Positions 46,764-58,159 of a stretch of DNA of 64,000 nt are shown in pieces. Every line of letters starts with the position of its first letter. The first letter of the stretch is position 1. The stretch is from Lateolabrax maculatus (Eukaryota; Chordata; Actinopteri; Acropomatiformes; Lateolabracidae): positions 3,004,001 through 3,068,000 of the forward strand of contig CM062201.1 of the NCBI GenBank assembly GCA_031216445.1, read 5' to 3'. The notes beneath the pieces are model-generated. The model did not search any database and was not told the origin of the DNA. It saw only the letters and a program-made list of their open reading frames with translations. A program made the translations under genes and the position numbers.

Positions 46764-47714
46764 AAAGATGGTTGAAACGTCTAGCTTCTGCCACTAATAG
46801 TACAAATGCAAACTTTTATATATTTACTAGTGTTAAATAATCCAGTTTAAAATCAATTAAAATGAACACATTTAGTACATGATGGGTGGTGTAATGAAGG
46901 GGTACATCAGTTTATCTGATAGGTCTGTAGGGGTCTGTATGAAAAGAAAGGTTGGGAATCACTGCATTAGAGGACAGGGTCTGTATGTTATCGGGACTGA
47001 CAGATAGTGCAGTTTCCTACTCCTCTTTTGCTTCTGCTCAACCCCTATATGTAAACTTAGTCTGTATTTTTTTAATGTTCTGGACAGAGGGAAAGGAAAG
47101 ACAGAGAATGAATTGTTGTTGGACGGTTCTGTCTGTTATTCCAGCTCCCTCTGTTGAAATGTCCCCCCTCCCAAGTTCAGCTGGGGAGAAGCATATATCT
47201 ACAGTATGTGATTACACTGTCTTTTCTACCTTTAACTTTGTGTGCACTGACTTCATTTTTGTTGGATGTGAGACACTGCTCTCAGGGGTACAAAGGAATG
47301 CTGGGAGAAAAGATGGATATTATGCTTGAAGGAAACAGTACCTGGTCTCACGCTCCTGCCCTCCAGGGCCATTTTCATTGGGTTGCCAGTCAAAAGGGAC
47401 CCCATGCTTGGCCTGAAAAGCAAACAGGGGTGAGAAAATAGGTGTAAGAAAGAGCAGGGAGGGATACTGTGAGTGGAGGGAGGCACATCTTTTAAAAAAG
47501 AAGAGGCATTACAGTGCATTTATAACATGTAGCATACATTTTTAAATATTGGAAGGATGAAGGCGTCAGTGTGCTTTAAACAAAGTGCTCATAAGATTGT
47601 TGAACAGCGTCAAAACCCCTATCCCCAAACCTTTCTGTTAGAAAAGTTGGAAACGGGGCAGGGAGCTTTTGCCATGCTTTTGACATATTCAGATGACACA
47701 TGTACAAACTTGTT
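46764..47714. other. Unassigned DNA, one possible conserved stretch
   Basis: No gene recognised. About 47340-47430 (CCAGGGCCATTTTCATTGGG, TGCTTGGCCTGAAAAGC) is more complex and could be a conserved non-coding element. GGTTGGGAATCACTGCATT near 46949 resembles a hAT end. Confidence 0.35.
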
Positions 47715-47880
47715 TGTTTGGAGCATACTGAGACCTTTAACCAGAGGTTAGTAGACCACAGATGGAAGACTGATGGGAGTGTGTTAGCAAGTGTTGTGTC
47801 ACTGCGAGCCTCCAGAACAGCTTCACTGCTCCTCGTCATAGGCTTTCCAAGTATCTGGAACTCGACTGGGTCGGGTCCTA
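47715..47880 (+). repeat. Fragment of a common fish repeat
   Basis: The phrase CCAGAACAGCTTCACTGCTC and CTCGTCATAGGCTTTCCAAG, then TATCTGGAACTCGACTGG, is a decayed version of a repeat I know from many fish (…CAGAACAGCTTCAATGC…). Boundaries and class unknown. Confidence 0.4.
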
Positions 47881-49052
47881 AAGACACAGGTATGGGCCAA
47901 GTTCGGGGATCAGTTTTAAATCTCTGCAGAACTCTAGCTTTAATGGCTCTAAAATTCAAACTAAATCACAAGGGGGCAGACACACCCATTTTTCTTATGA
48001 CAATGCTGATGTGTTTTCTGTGACTGCAACAAATGTAAAACACAATTTGTGTGGATTTTCATATCCCTATGATGTCAGTGGTATACTGAATAGACAGGGT
48101 TTGGAGACCCAGTGGATAAACTGAAAGGCTCTCTGTAGAACTTAAAAAGGTTCTTTTGTGGCATCTTTATCTTTAAAGGAGTGTTACTCAATCAGCAGAG
48201 TGTAACTGAGACAGATACGGTGAGACACATAAAGAGTAAGACAGAGTTATAGGGTTAGAGATTGACGCATGAATTTGATCCGGCAGCCACTACAAAGTTC
48301 CCATCAAATAAACCAACTCATTAAACCAGCCCTGCGTACTCTCATCTTTTAATTGAACTTCCATATTTCATGAAAATCTTTGAACGTTGGTGAATGTGGC
48401 ATATCCACTGTATGTTTCATGTTTTGGGACTAATCAATACAGGCGTGATTAAAGCTAATGTACTATATGGAAATCTAGCTTTCAGGGCATTGCAGTCTCG
48501 TTATCTCTCTCTCTTTCTATACATTCATGCATATGAATTCAGAGTAGGATCAAAGATCTTGAGTCGACCAGAAGACAGGATTACGATGCTGATGTCTTTG
48601 CTAATCTTATCAGTAAAATGTCTCCTAATCCTGCTGGGAGTGAAAAGAAACACCCATCCTTTTTACACCAGTGTTCTGGCTATCAGATGAATGCTCCTTG
48701 TTATGCTAAAAGGAGACTGAAATGTCTCAACATAGAAGCAGCATAAAAGGCATCTAAAGACAGTCACAAATGATTTCTAAAGAGCTCAAAATTATCCCTG
48801 AAAAGCACGCTCTGTGAAAATAGCACTTTTTAATCCTGCAAAAACTCATCTTTGCCATTATTCTCAACAAGCAAAACAGACAACAGTCCACATCCATCTC
48901 AAACAACTTGGAAGGCTGCTCAACTTTGACCATAATGCATTTCGCACATGCTTAGTTCTCTCAGGGTGAGAGAAAATGAGGTGATTTGTCTACTTTGTTT
49001 TCCTTGCCCAGACCATTTGCAAAAGCAAACTTGAAATGTCAGCTTTACTTAC
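47881..49052. other. Unassigned DNA
   Basis: No gene recognised. The stretch just below 49053 (CCATTTGCAAAAGCAAAC) is the would-be downstream intron flank of the candidate exon and looks complex rather than repetitive. Confidence 0.4.
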
Positions 49053-49154
49053 GAGGAGATGCATCAAGACCAATACCGTCATACAAGTAACTGATATCTG
49101 GGTCTGGGCCATTTGCAGAGCTGTCATCTGGTCCAGTTTTTTGGAGAAAGCCAC
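49053..49154 (-). CDS. Candidate cassette exon (102 nt), host gene unknown
   Basis: On the minus strand a pyrimidine-rich tract (CCCTTATCCCTCACACAC, TTCATTCTGAG) ends in AG at 49155-49156. The next 102 nt are open in one frame and are followed directly by the strong donor GTAAGT (49052-49047). The peptide is acidic and contains TGPDDSSANGPDPD followed by ISYLYDGIGLDASPR; with 102 nt the exon would keep the reading frame when included or skipped. The upstream in-frame stop lies just before the acceptor and another stop just after the donor, as expected for a true internal exon but also for a chance frame. I do not recognise the protein. A 34-codon frame between splice-like sites can arise by chance in 64 kb, so this is only a candidate. 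Confidence 0.3.
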
Positions 49155-49925
49155 CTCAGAATGAAGTGTGTGAGGGATAAGGGATTATTATTGTAGAGAG
49201 AGGCCTGCAGCCAGGATCCAGCACTCTGTTTGGCTCTGGGAGGTGGATTCTCTGGACAGACTGAGAAAAGGCGTGGGGTTACAGTCATCGCCAACAATGA
49301 TGTCATCTCATGTTCTGATTTTTCACTCTTTTTTACCACAGAGTTAGCACTGTGGGAGACACACTTGGAATTCAGCTTCTTTGTTTTGTCTTTAAACTAA
49401 AGGGCTTAAGGAACATTACCTGAACATTGAGATGTATTGGGCAAATTCCCCGAGAGCAGGAGTGACAATATACTTTCTTACTACTATTACTATTACTCAG
49501 CACCGTAAAAAGTTTCTTCAAACAACTCCCAAGCTGCTACAACCACACATTGCATCTTGTTTGATCAACCTTATCACAAGACAAAAACAGACAATTCTGC
49601 AAACACCTTGTCTGATTGATTATGTTTTGTGACAACGTCTGTGACAGCATGGAAACTGTGAAACCTATCCTCATACTGAAAACAACAGAATTGGTCTATT
49701 TCCAATGACTCCCAAAACCACATATATGACCACAGTACCTGACGCAAATGGGGATTTCAACCACCTAACAGCTTCGACAACCGTTGTTGTTTTCTGTACG
49801 AGGACGGGCTGAAACTGTCATCTCCTGCATGAAATTTGAATGTGCTACACATTGATTCGGCACCCCAACCTCCACACCATTACTTTGAATTTGCAATGGA
49901 TGTCAGCACTGGACATAAACCGTGA
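49155..49925. other. Unassigned DNA
   Basis: No gene recognised. A plus-strand acceptor-like tract (CACTCTTTTTTACCACAG, 49325-49342) has no accompanying coding motif. Confidence 0.4.
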
Positions 49926-51275
49926 GGTCAAGTCAAGTCAATTTTATTTGTATAGCGCCAAATCATAACAAAAGTTATCTCAAGACGTTTTCACATAGAG
50001 TAGGTCTAGACCATACTCTTTAAAATATTATTTACAGAGACCCAACAATTCCCACCATGAGCAGCACTTGGCGACAGTGGCGAGGAAAAACTCCCTTTTA
50101 ACAGGTAGAAACCTCGAGCAGAACCAGGCTCTGGGTGGGCGGCCATCTGCATCGACCCAGTTGGGTTGAAAGGGGAGGAGAGAGGGGGAGAGGGGAGACA
50201 GAACAGGAGGAGAGACAACAAATCAGACTAATAATAATAACAACTGCAGCAATGAGTGTGGGGCAGGAACATGGGGGCAGTAGACAGCTGGTAATCACAG
50301 ATCCAGAATCTACAGCTCCAGAGGCGGAAATACCTGCAGAAAGTGAGAAGACAAAAAAGCACAGAAAGCACAAAAACTACCAGGAAGAAGTGGAGTTAGT
50401 AACATGTATTAGTGTGATAGGAATGCGTGCAGATAGCGAGGGAGAGGAGGAGAGAGAAGCTCAGTGCATCATGGGAAATCCCCCTGCAGTCTAAGCCTAT
50501 AACAGCATAACTAAGGGATGGTTCAGGACTCACCTGAGCCAGCCCTAACTATAAGCTTTATCAAAAAGGAACGTTTTTAGCATACTCTTAAACGAAGAGA
50601 GGGTGTCTGCCTCCAGAACCCAAATTGGGAGCTGGTTCCACATTTTAAATTCTATTCTAGATTTCACAGGGAGCCAGTGCAGAGAAGCTAATATTGGAGA
50701 AATATGTTCTCTTTTGCTAGTTCCTGTCAGTACACGTGCAGCCGCATTCTGGATCAGCTGGAGAGTCTTTAGAGACTTATCGGGGCAGCCCGATAATAAG
50801 AAATTACAATAATCCAACCTAGAAGTAACAAATGCATGAACTAGTTTTTCTGCATCTTTTTGAGACAGGATATGCCTGATTTTTATAATGTTATGTAAGT
50901 GGAAGAAGGCAGTCCTTGAAGTCTGTTTTATATGGGTATTAAAGGACATGTCCTGATCAAAGATTACTCCTAGACTCCTTACAGCGGTGCTAGAGGCCAG
51001 GGCAATGCCATCTAGAGTAACTATATTTATACATAGTGCGTCTCGCAGGTGTTTAGGACCCAGAACAATAACTTCAGTTTTGTCTGAGTTTAACAGCAGA
51101 AAATTGCAGGTCATTGAGTCTTTTATGTCCTTAATACATGCCTGAAGTTTGGCTAACTTACCGGTTTCATCTGGCTTTATCGATAAGCGTAATTGAAAAT
51201 CAATTATGATGCTCAAGTATAATTGAGTATCATCTGCATAGCAGTGAAAGTTTATGGAGTGTTTCCTAATAATTT
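49926..51275 (-). mobile_element. L2-type LINE, second copy, truncated and internally rearranged
   Basis: Same family as 15960-17706 and nearly identical to it along the shared parts. 3' tail of TTGAC units (three copies on the minus strand), the same 3' untranslated region, then the reverse-transcriptase end. Relative to the first copy it lacks about 177 bp net (junction near 50642) and carries 30 extra bp at about 51189-51218. It is truncated at about 51275, just upstream of the YADD box. No matching direct repeat was found in the flanks. Confidence 0.92.
50545..51275 (-). CDS. Reverse transcriptase C-terminal fragment with indels
   Basis: Open from the truncation point to the normal stop FLFDKAYS; the first in-frame start-like codon is a TTG at 51216. 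The N-terminal end reads IRKHSINFHCYADDTQLYLS, so the YADD catalytic box is still present. Directly after it come ten extra residues (IIIDFQLRLS) before SIKPDETGK resumes. Further on, SRIEF is joined to KMWNQLPIWV, removing the 61 residues that in the other copy lie between them and adding two. Both changes keep the frame. The C-terminal thumb is thus shortened. It is a dead 5'-truncated copy. Confidence 0.85.
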
Positions 51276-51584
51276 ATGTATTAAAGTTGTAAAGTTAGTT
51301 GGTAAAGGTAAAGGTGCAGAACTGTCCAAAAGGAATGTAGTTGCTAGTGATACTGGGCTGTTTTGACTGGGTAAACTTGATCCTCTGAGGAAAAGATGTC
51401 GTTCAAAGCTAGTAAATGGGCTTTGAGTTAAGATTATTTTGTCTTAGCTTCAGGGGGTAGGGCACATGTAATGTGCAACTCTTAAATATCTCCGACTTGG
51501 AGTTTGGAGTTAAGATTATTTATTTGTTAAAAAAGTAATTGAGTAGACCACTCGTACAAAAAAGAAGTGGCACGTATAAGTGAT
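51276..51584. other. Unassigned DNA
   Basis: Nothing recognised. Confidence 0.4.
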
Positions 51585-51840
51585 TTAAGACAATCTGTGA
51601 CAATCATCAATTTTCTCCAAATGAATTTCAGTCCATCAACCGATGACGAAACATTTCACTTGAGCGTGGCGGTCGGGATACATCTGGGAACATGGACATC
51701 TGTACCTAATTTTGTGCCAATCCATCAAGGGGATGGCAAGATATTTCACTGAATAAGTTAAAACTACAACATTTTATATATCAAATTTCATGGCAAGCCA
51801 TCCAACAGTTGTCATCTATGTATGTCTATACGCACCTAAA
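51585..51840 (-). repeat. Dispersed repeat family C, fragment 4 (inverted)
   Basis: GAACATGGACATCTGTACC, TTTGTGCCAATCCATCAAG, AAGATATTTCACTGAATAA and AATTTCATGGCAAGCCATCC with CAACAGTTGTC are the inverse of the GATGGATTGCCATGAAATTT-type body of the family seen at 22480 and 40180. Decayed, no coding. Confidence 0.5.
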
Positions 51841-52239
51841 AATGTTGAGACGTGTATAGCTTATTATTTGTAAATCCTGTTCTTGATTTGTATAATAATA
51901 TCCTAGTAAGCAAATCTTGTCCACAGTCTTGCATTTTCACAGTTTTGTTTTACATTTTTTAATTATCCTGTTTACAATTTTGTTATTATGCTTAAAACTG
52001 AAACACTAAATTGTCCATTGTATATGCTGTAGTACTTACATGATACACTATCAAGGAGGTGTCTCCTCTTTTTGTTCAACAATTAATCAATTAAATGTTA
52101 AAATTTCATACCCTTGTGAAAAGCAAATAAAATAGAAGGTATTAAGAGCTGGTTTTAAAATCATGGATTACGTGGGTTACCAAAAGTGCTGGAGAGAGGC
52201 CTACTTTATGAAGGAGGGGTAAACCTGGGGGTGCTTTTT
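51841..52239. other. Unassigned AT-rich DNA
   Basis: Nothing recognised. Confidence 0.4.
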
Positions 52240-53350
52240 TTTATATTTGTAACTTTTTTTTTATTGTTGCCTTTGAAACCCAGTCTCTGGGGCTTTGTGT
52301 GGCTGTCACGTAATGGGGTCTCCTGTCACAAGGCTGTCTGATGCCATTAATTTGCTTCTCCCACAACGTTCTTCTGGGCTACCGCCTATACAGCAAACAC
52401 AAGCTTTTTGATGCTGCCACGTCCCCCCCCCCCCCCCCCCCCACTCTCTCTCTTTCTCAGAGGCACCGTCTTTTCAAAGAGTAGTGGCACTGCTGGAGAG
52501 CTTTTTAAGAAACCAGAGCAATGTGGGGGGTGGATGGAGGGGTTTCAACCTGCATGGTCTTTCCAAACATACAACAGGGAAGCGGCCTGAGCGTGAATAA
52601 ATACAGCATAGCCCAAGCTGCTTTCTGAAGAAACTTACCCTTTGGACCTGTTTTGGGGAGAAAAAGAAAAAAAAAAAGGAATTGGGAAGAAACGCGGAGT
52701 GGAGAAAGAAAGAGAAAGGAGGTATTAGGAGCGCCCCCCGTCAGCCACCTGGAGTTCCTGCAGCCTCCGAGTGCATTCCAAGGATCATGAAAACGAATGA
52801 GACGGGGGTGGAAGAAAGAGAAGGGTTTTTATTAAGGAGGAGGCCCAGGAGATACAGTGTACCCCCCGCCGGCCCTGCTCTTTTCACTGAATACACAAGA
52901 CAACAGGGACGGCCTCTCCATCTGAAACAACCCCTGGAGGGCCATGAAGGAGCTCTCCTCTCTTCTTCATCAGTCTATTGGAAATGCAGGCCTGGAGGAG
53001 ATTGGGAGGGCTGCTCTGCAGAAATAAAGACAAAACAGTGCTCTGACTGAAGATAGGGAAAAAGACACAAAGACAGTGTAGAGGGCTTAGAGGCGGCATA
53101 TTAACAGGATACAGGAGGAAGGGGCTTCAGACTGATGAGATGACGGTGAGCAGGGGGGCAAATGTCACTCATCATACTGGCTTGACCTGCCACTGGCCTT
53201 CACTGCCACACTGTGCAGTGTTTACTGCTCTGTATGATTGAAATATGACCCAGACGGCAGCCCCCTCATCGGACTTCAGCCTCTCTTGAGAGTTCAGTAT
53301 TGTAGAGGTTGCTAAGGTAATTTAGGATGCAAGATTGTCTGGCAGCATTA
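52240..53350. promoter_or_regulatory. Large GC-richer candidate regulatory block
   Basis: The longest complex GC-richer stretch in the window. It includes TGATGCCATTAATTTGC (52339), TGTGGCTGTCACGTAATGGG (52297), purine-rich AGAAAAAAAAAAAGG (52667), TCAGCCACCTGGAGTTCC (52741, with an E-box CACCTG) and TTAATTTGGTGTGTTG (53349). A 122-codon frame at 52682-53050 crosses it but has no motif and no clear splice sites. Could be a cluster of conserved non-coding elements or an unrecognised 5' exon/promoter; the first is favoured. All inferred from appearance. Confidence 0.35.
52423..52442. repeat. Poly-C tract
   Basis: Uninterrupted run of 20 C bases followed by CTCTCTCTTTCTC. Confidence 0.95.
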
Positions 53351-55233
53351 ATTTGGTGTGTTGAGAATGTAAAGACTGAACAAGATTGAAAATTATTCAC
53401 AACAAGAACAGATCAATAAAGAAAATGTTTTTGAGTTACTGGAGGTGCATTCATTTGGAGTGCCTACAGTGTATTTGTTTCAATACTAGCCTCCTTTTTT
53501 AAACTTTTTACTCATAGGCCATACATTTCCAACACATTCCACTGTACAGGTGAAGATGTCCATAGGGCTCTAACAAATACAAATATCGAAGAATCTGACA
53601 ATAATTTTTTCTATTAATTATTCCGTAAAATGTCACAAAAAAATGAAAAATGCAATAGTGAAAGTTGTCTTAGAATAGCTAGTTTTGTCTGACACACAGA
53701 CAACAAAATATTAAATTCAAAATTAAGGAAAACAGCAAAAAAGCATTAAAGAGAGGGAAACCTTTTTTTTTTTGCTCAATAAAAACTTAAAGGGTTAATC
53801 AATTATCAAAATGTATACTTACTTACAATACTATACTAACACAAATCACTTAATCGACTTGTTGAGAGTCATAAATTAAAGCTCCTCGAGTACTCATTGC
53901 TTTAAGAATGTCCTCTTGATTTAAGAACATATTTTTGTTCACCAATGGAGCAGTGTAGTTGTGCTTGTTTTCCCTGTGTCTGTGGAGGTTTCCTTCGGGT
54001 GGTGCACGGTCTAAAGAAAAAAAAGAAAATTGTGAATATTGGACACATTTATCAGGTGGCTTGACTCCAATTTTCATGTTGCTATGTGTCTTCTGGATGT
54101 GGAAGCAAAAATATGTTTACTAAAACATTAACTATAAACTTGTAAACATGAATATATCAGGCCTGTGTTGCTGTTGCTTTGTTTTGTAGTCAAGTTTGCC
54201 CCATAGTGGTCAATAATTGCATAATGCACCTTTAAAATGTATATCTACTGGAGCAAAGATCTGCATCGTAACTTTCCAAAAATTGGCATTATTCTAAAGT
54301 ATTACAAGACAATAAAAAAATTAAAAAAAGATATTAAAGCCAAAGCCATTCCTCACAGGGAAAGTTTCAAAATCATCGACAGAATTGTACTCTTCGCTCA
54401 CAATACTTTGTCATCTCTGAAACTCCTCCTGACAACATTTCAGTACCAAAACATACGGCTTCGCCTATGAGCATAAGCTATGGAGCCATATGTGTTAACA
54501 GTTACACAATCCTTCCCTCTACAGCCCCAATTAATGTTTATATCAGACAGGGGGAAAACTTTTTGTCAATCTCCTCCCCCACTAGTTTTCTCCTTCCTCC
54601 TTCTCTGCTTTTCTGCTCAGGAACTACACACACACACACACACGAATCATCTGCATGTCATCTAACTAAAACGGAAGGAGTCTCTATCCTTTTCTTGACA
54701 ACCGTTCATCCGATTGACTTCACAGGTGTGTTGCTGAGTACCCAAGGAAGAGCAGGGTCGAGTGTGAAGTAGTTTAGATGAGCTGTTCGGGATAGTGGAG
54801 AAATATTGCCCTGCAGAGCTGGAGAGACCTCGCAGTTCTAGATACAGCAGTTACAGACCTATAGTTCTACACATAAGTATGCACAACTTTAAACTACAGT
54901 CGGTGATTACGTTATACCCAAAGTCATGCAGGCATGATGGCTCAATGGTGCTGGTTATACCTATACCAGCTAATTTAAATTTTAATGTTATGATAAGTTA
55001 AGATATGTTTTGATAATTTTATGTTCACTTAATGTTAAGCTAACGTTATCTAGCTACCGTCAATGAACATCAGCCTATCCTTTGAACGCCCTGGGAACCA
55101 GCTATAACTTGGGATAGCTGGCTAGCTTCAACTTTAATTCATGAATTTTATCAATAGTAATGATATTGCGGGAAATAATGTGTTATATCTGGATGAAAAA
55201 CATCTTAAATTTCAATGGCAGGTATTTTCCTTT
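53351..55233. other. Unassigned AT-rich DNA with small repeats
   Basis: No gene recognised. AATTGCATAATGCACCTTTAA at about 54216-54236 (in part) is an end phrase of small fish elements, with a related CCCCATAGTGGTC just before. (AC)n of about 16 bp lies at 54628. A lysine-rich frame at 54237-54470 has no motif. Confidence 0.4.
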
Positions 55234-55690
55234 TAGCCTGGCATCACCAGACTAATTCGCAAATGCGTATTAGTCTGGAACCCTCAGTTCATTTTTTATT
55301 TCCAAGAGGCATTATCAACAGGCAGAGAACCAATCAGAGCAACGAAACACCATCCTGTCGGATGGTACGCCCTATCAGATGTACGGCAAACATTTTTTTA
55401 TCAACATAAAGTTTAAGTGCAGTTGTTTGTTCTGCTTTTATTGAAAATTTACCGTCTGGTCCGTTTAATACTGCCGCTGTAGCTGAACGCTGAACGTTCC
55501 ATATTGGTGGCTGCCATCTTGGATATTTACAAAGCTTGAACAGCACTCCTCTCTGTCAGTCATCGTATCAAAACCCGCCTCTTACTAGATAAACAGTTGT
55601 GATTGGTTAGCCCAATAAATCAGCAGAGGAATCAGTTTGAATGGGAGAGGGGCCAGAAGTATCTGCCAGAGCAAATGAAACATGAGCTTG
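55234..55690 (-). repeat. Dispersed repeat family A, copy 3 (inverted)
   Basis: On the minus strand it carries the family phrases TTTGCTCTGGCAGATAC, TGGCCCCTCTCCCATTC, ACTGACAGAGAGGAG and TGTAAATATCCAAGATGG (plus coordinates 55515-55532). Its 3' end keeps CTGAGGGTTCCAGACTAAT and an adjoining inverted partner, TAGTCTGGTGATGCCAGGC, which together can fold back. The 5' terminus beyond about 55690 is lost. Confidence 0.75.
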
Positions 55691-56199
55691 CATGCTATTT
55701 TCCTTTAGTATCTCTCTTAAATGCTGATAATTTCTTCATGCACTTCCCGCTCAGAGCTCCCTCTTTGAAAAAAACCAACAGCAACTGAGACTATGTAGTC
55801 ATATATATAGCGATAGTATTTTAACTGTTTCTTTTCACCAATTTTTGCAACAGAGAATCCAGGGGTCAACATGTCTATATGTCAGATCAATCTTGGGTCA
55901 AATGGGTCAATGGGTGAAATTGCAACTTCAACTGGATTGAGGCTAATGTTAGGTAAGGAAAATATGACTTATTCTGACTTAAACTTACCAGCAAGAGAGG
56001 AAATCTCCTGTCACCGCATCTGCAGTTAGTCAGATAATTAGCGTAATGCTATAGGGAGCATGTCTATGTTCCTTAGGTTTCCTCAGCTCAATTTTCCCTC
56101 ACAATAAGTTCTCTCAGCCTTACGTTCCCTCAGCACTATTATTCTTCAACCTGTATTCTTTCTGTCTATGTTCCCTCTGCCCTCCAGTAGTCAAACAGT
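55691..56199. other. Unassigned DNA, possibly 5' part of the following LINE
   Basis: No motif recognised. It may include the 5' untranslated region of the 56.2-60.6 kb LINE. Confidence 0.3.
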
Positions 56200-58159
56200 G
56201 TCTCAATGGTCATGGTTGGAGAACTCATTGGACTCAAGGCAGGGGTCAACAAATAACTTTCAAAGTGCTCTTTGGACTCAAAATTAAAAAGAATAATAAG
56301 GATATTCGATGACTCTCTGAAGAACTGCAGAAGAAAGACTCTCTTATGTCAAGTTTCATGGACGTGGCTTCTGGGCAGTCAAAACGGATTGCCTCTCTTG
56401 GCGCAGCCATCAACCTCAACATCTCAGCTGATACCCTGGTCCACTCAGCGGATGCCCCGGTCCACCCAGCAGCTCAATGGCCTTCATCTAGGGTAATAAC
56501 CTCCTCGTCCCATCTTAAGATCTTAAAAGAAGCCTTGATTAGATACTGTGGAAGTCTTCCTTGACCTGAGCTGGCAGGGAAATCCCATTGCAAGTCTGAT
56601 GTTGCTGCCTTGCCACAACACTGGCCTCAGTCAGCCACTTCAGCACACAGTAGGAAAAAAGATTATGCGCTCTCATGCCATGAGAACCAACAGCTGTCAT
56701 TTCCTCATCCCCTCCTGTCCCCAACCACATTAATAGTTGGGGATTCCATAACCAGGAACATCCGTTTCTTCAACACTGCCACACACTGCTTCCTTGGAGC
56801 CATGGTCCTGGTCATCCTGGAGAAGCTCCCCGGGCTGCTGTGAGCACCCCTGTCCTCTACCAAACGAGGTTTCATCCATGTGGGGTCAAACAATGCAGCT
56901 TGTCGGCAGTCTGAGCTGACCAGAAATTATTTTAATGACCTTTTTAACTTTTTAAGCAGTTGTGGAAAGTCTGTCTTCCCCTAGCATCCATCTCCATTCA
57001 CCAGCATATAATATACACGCTCACTCACAGCCTCTAGCATTCTTGTTAGAATTACTCCCAGATTGAATATTAAACATCCCTAGCATTCTGCACTAAGATC
57101 AGATTTAGTATATGTATCAAGTGCCAATTATGCCCAAAGAATCCCCAACATTAGAAGACCGACCAAGGGCTCCAAACTTAAAATCTGGTGGGATTAACCA
57201 TCTGAATTTATTATATTGCGTGTTGCTTCCCATTGAAACTAAAGCTCCTGAATCCATTAATGCTAAAATTGCTTTGCTTGTGAGGTCAGTCTCCAACAAA
57301 ACCTTTATTTGAAATGATTTTATTATTACTGGGGACCTTGATTTTTTATTTCTAACAAAAACATGGTTAAGACAAGGTGATCACAGCCAGTTAAATGAAC
57401 TCTGTCCTTCAAATTATGAATTCATATGCTCCCCTAGTGCAAGTGGCCACAGAGAACGCCTTGCTGTAATTTTCAAAAAACATCTTTAGTGCAGCCTTAA
57501 TTCTGTTAAAAATTTGGCAAGTTTTGAGGGAATGATGTTTAAAATTAACTCTGTCATTCCAGATCTCTGATTGTCATTTATCGACCCCCAATTTTTAACC
57601 GTTTTTTTTACAGAATTTTCTAAATTCTCCATGGTTCTTAAGTACGATAAAATTATGATCATCAGTTATACTTATCTACCTTGAACATGGTTGTGTCTTT
57701 CAAAACCAAACTTAAGTCCACTGTCACAACAGCCCTGTGGATAAATGAGGAAAACCGTAGCCTTAAAAAACCCAAAAACCTGTAGGAAAGTTGAACACCA
57801 GTGGAAGTCCAGTAAATTGCAAATTCATTACTCGCTGCTCAAAGAATTACTAACTTCATACAGTTGTAAGGTAAAGGAAGCCAGGAACCAGTATTTATCA
57901 TCTCTGCCAACCATCATTATCCTAGAATCTTGTTAAATAACATCAATCAGCTTGTAAACTCTCCTCCCCCTACTACAGATATTTCCTCTCCAGCCAACGG
58001 CGACAAAGTTCTTACCTTCTTTATAGAACAGATTGATCATATTAGGCAAATATTACTCATCCCACCTCTAGACTTTCCTTGCCCTTTCTTATATGTGTTG
58101 GATTGTTTTAGTCCAGTATCACTGCAGGATCTTAGGAAAACTGTGTCACTTATGGGTCA

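Noticed and set aside
52682..53050. 122-codon plus-strand frame as a first coding exon
   Set aside because: No recognisable signal peptide or domain, no clear donor, and the upstream part is translated poly-purine sequence.
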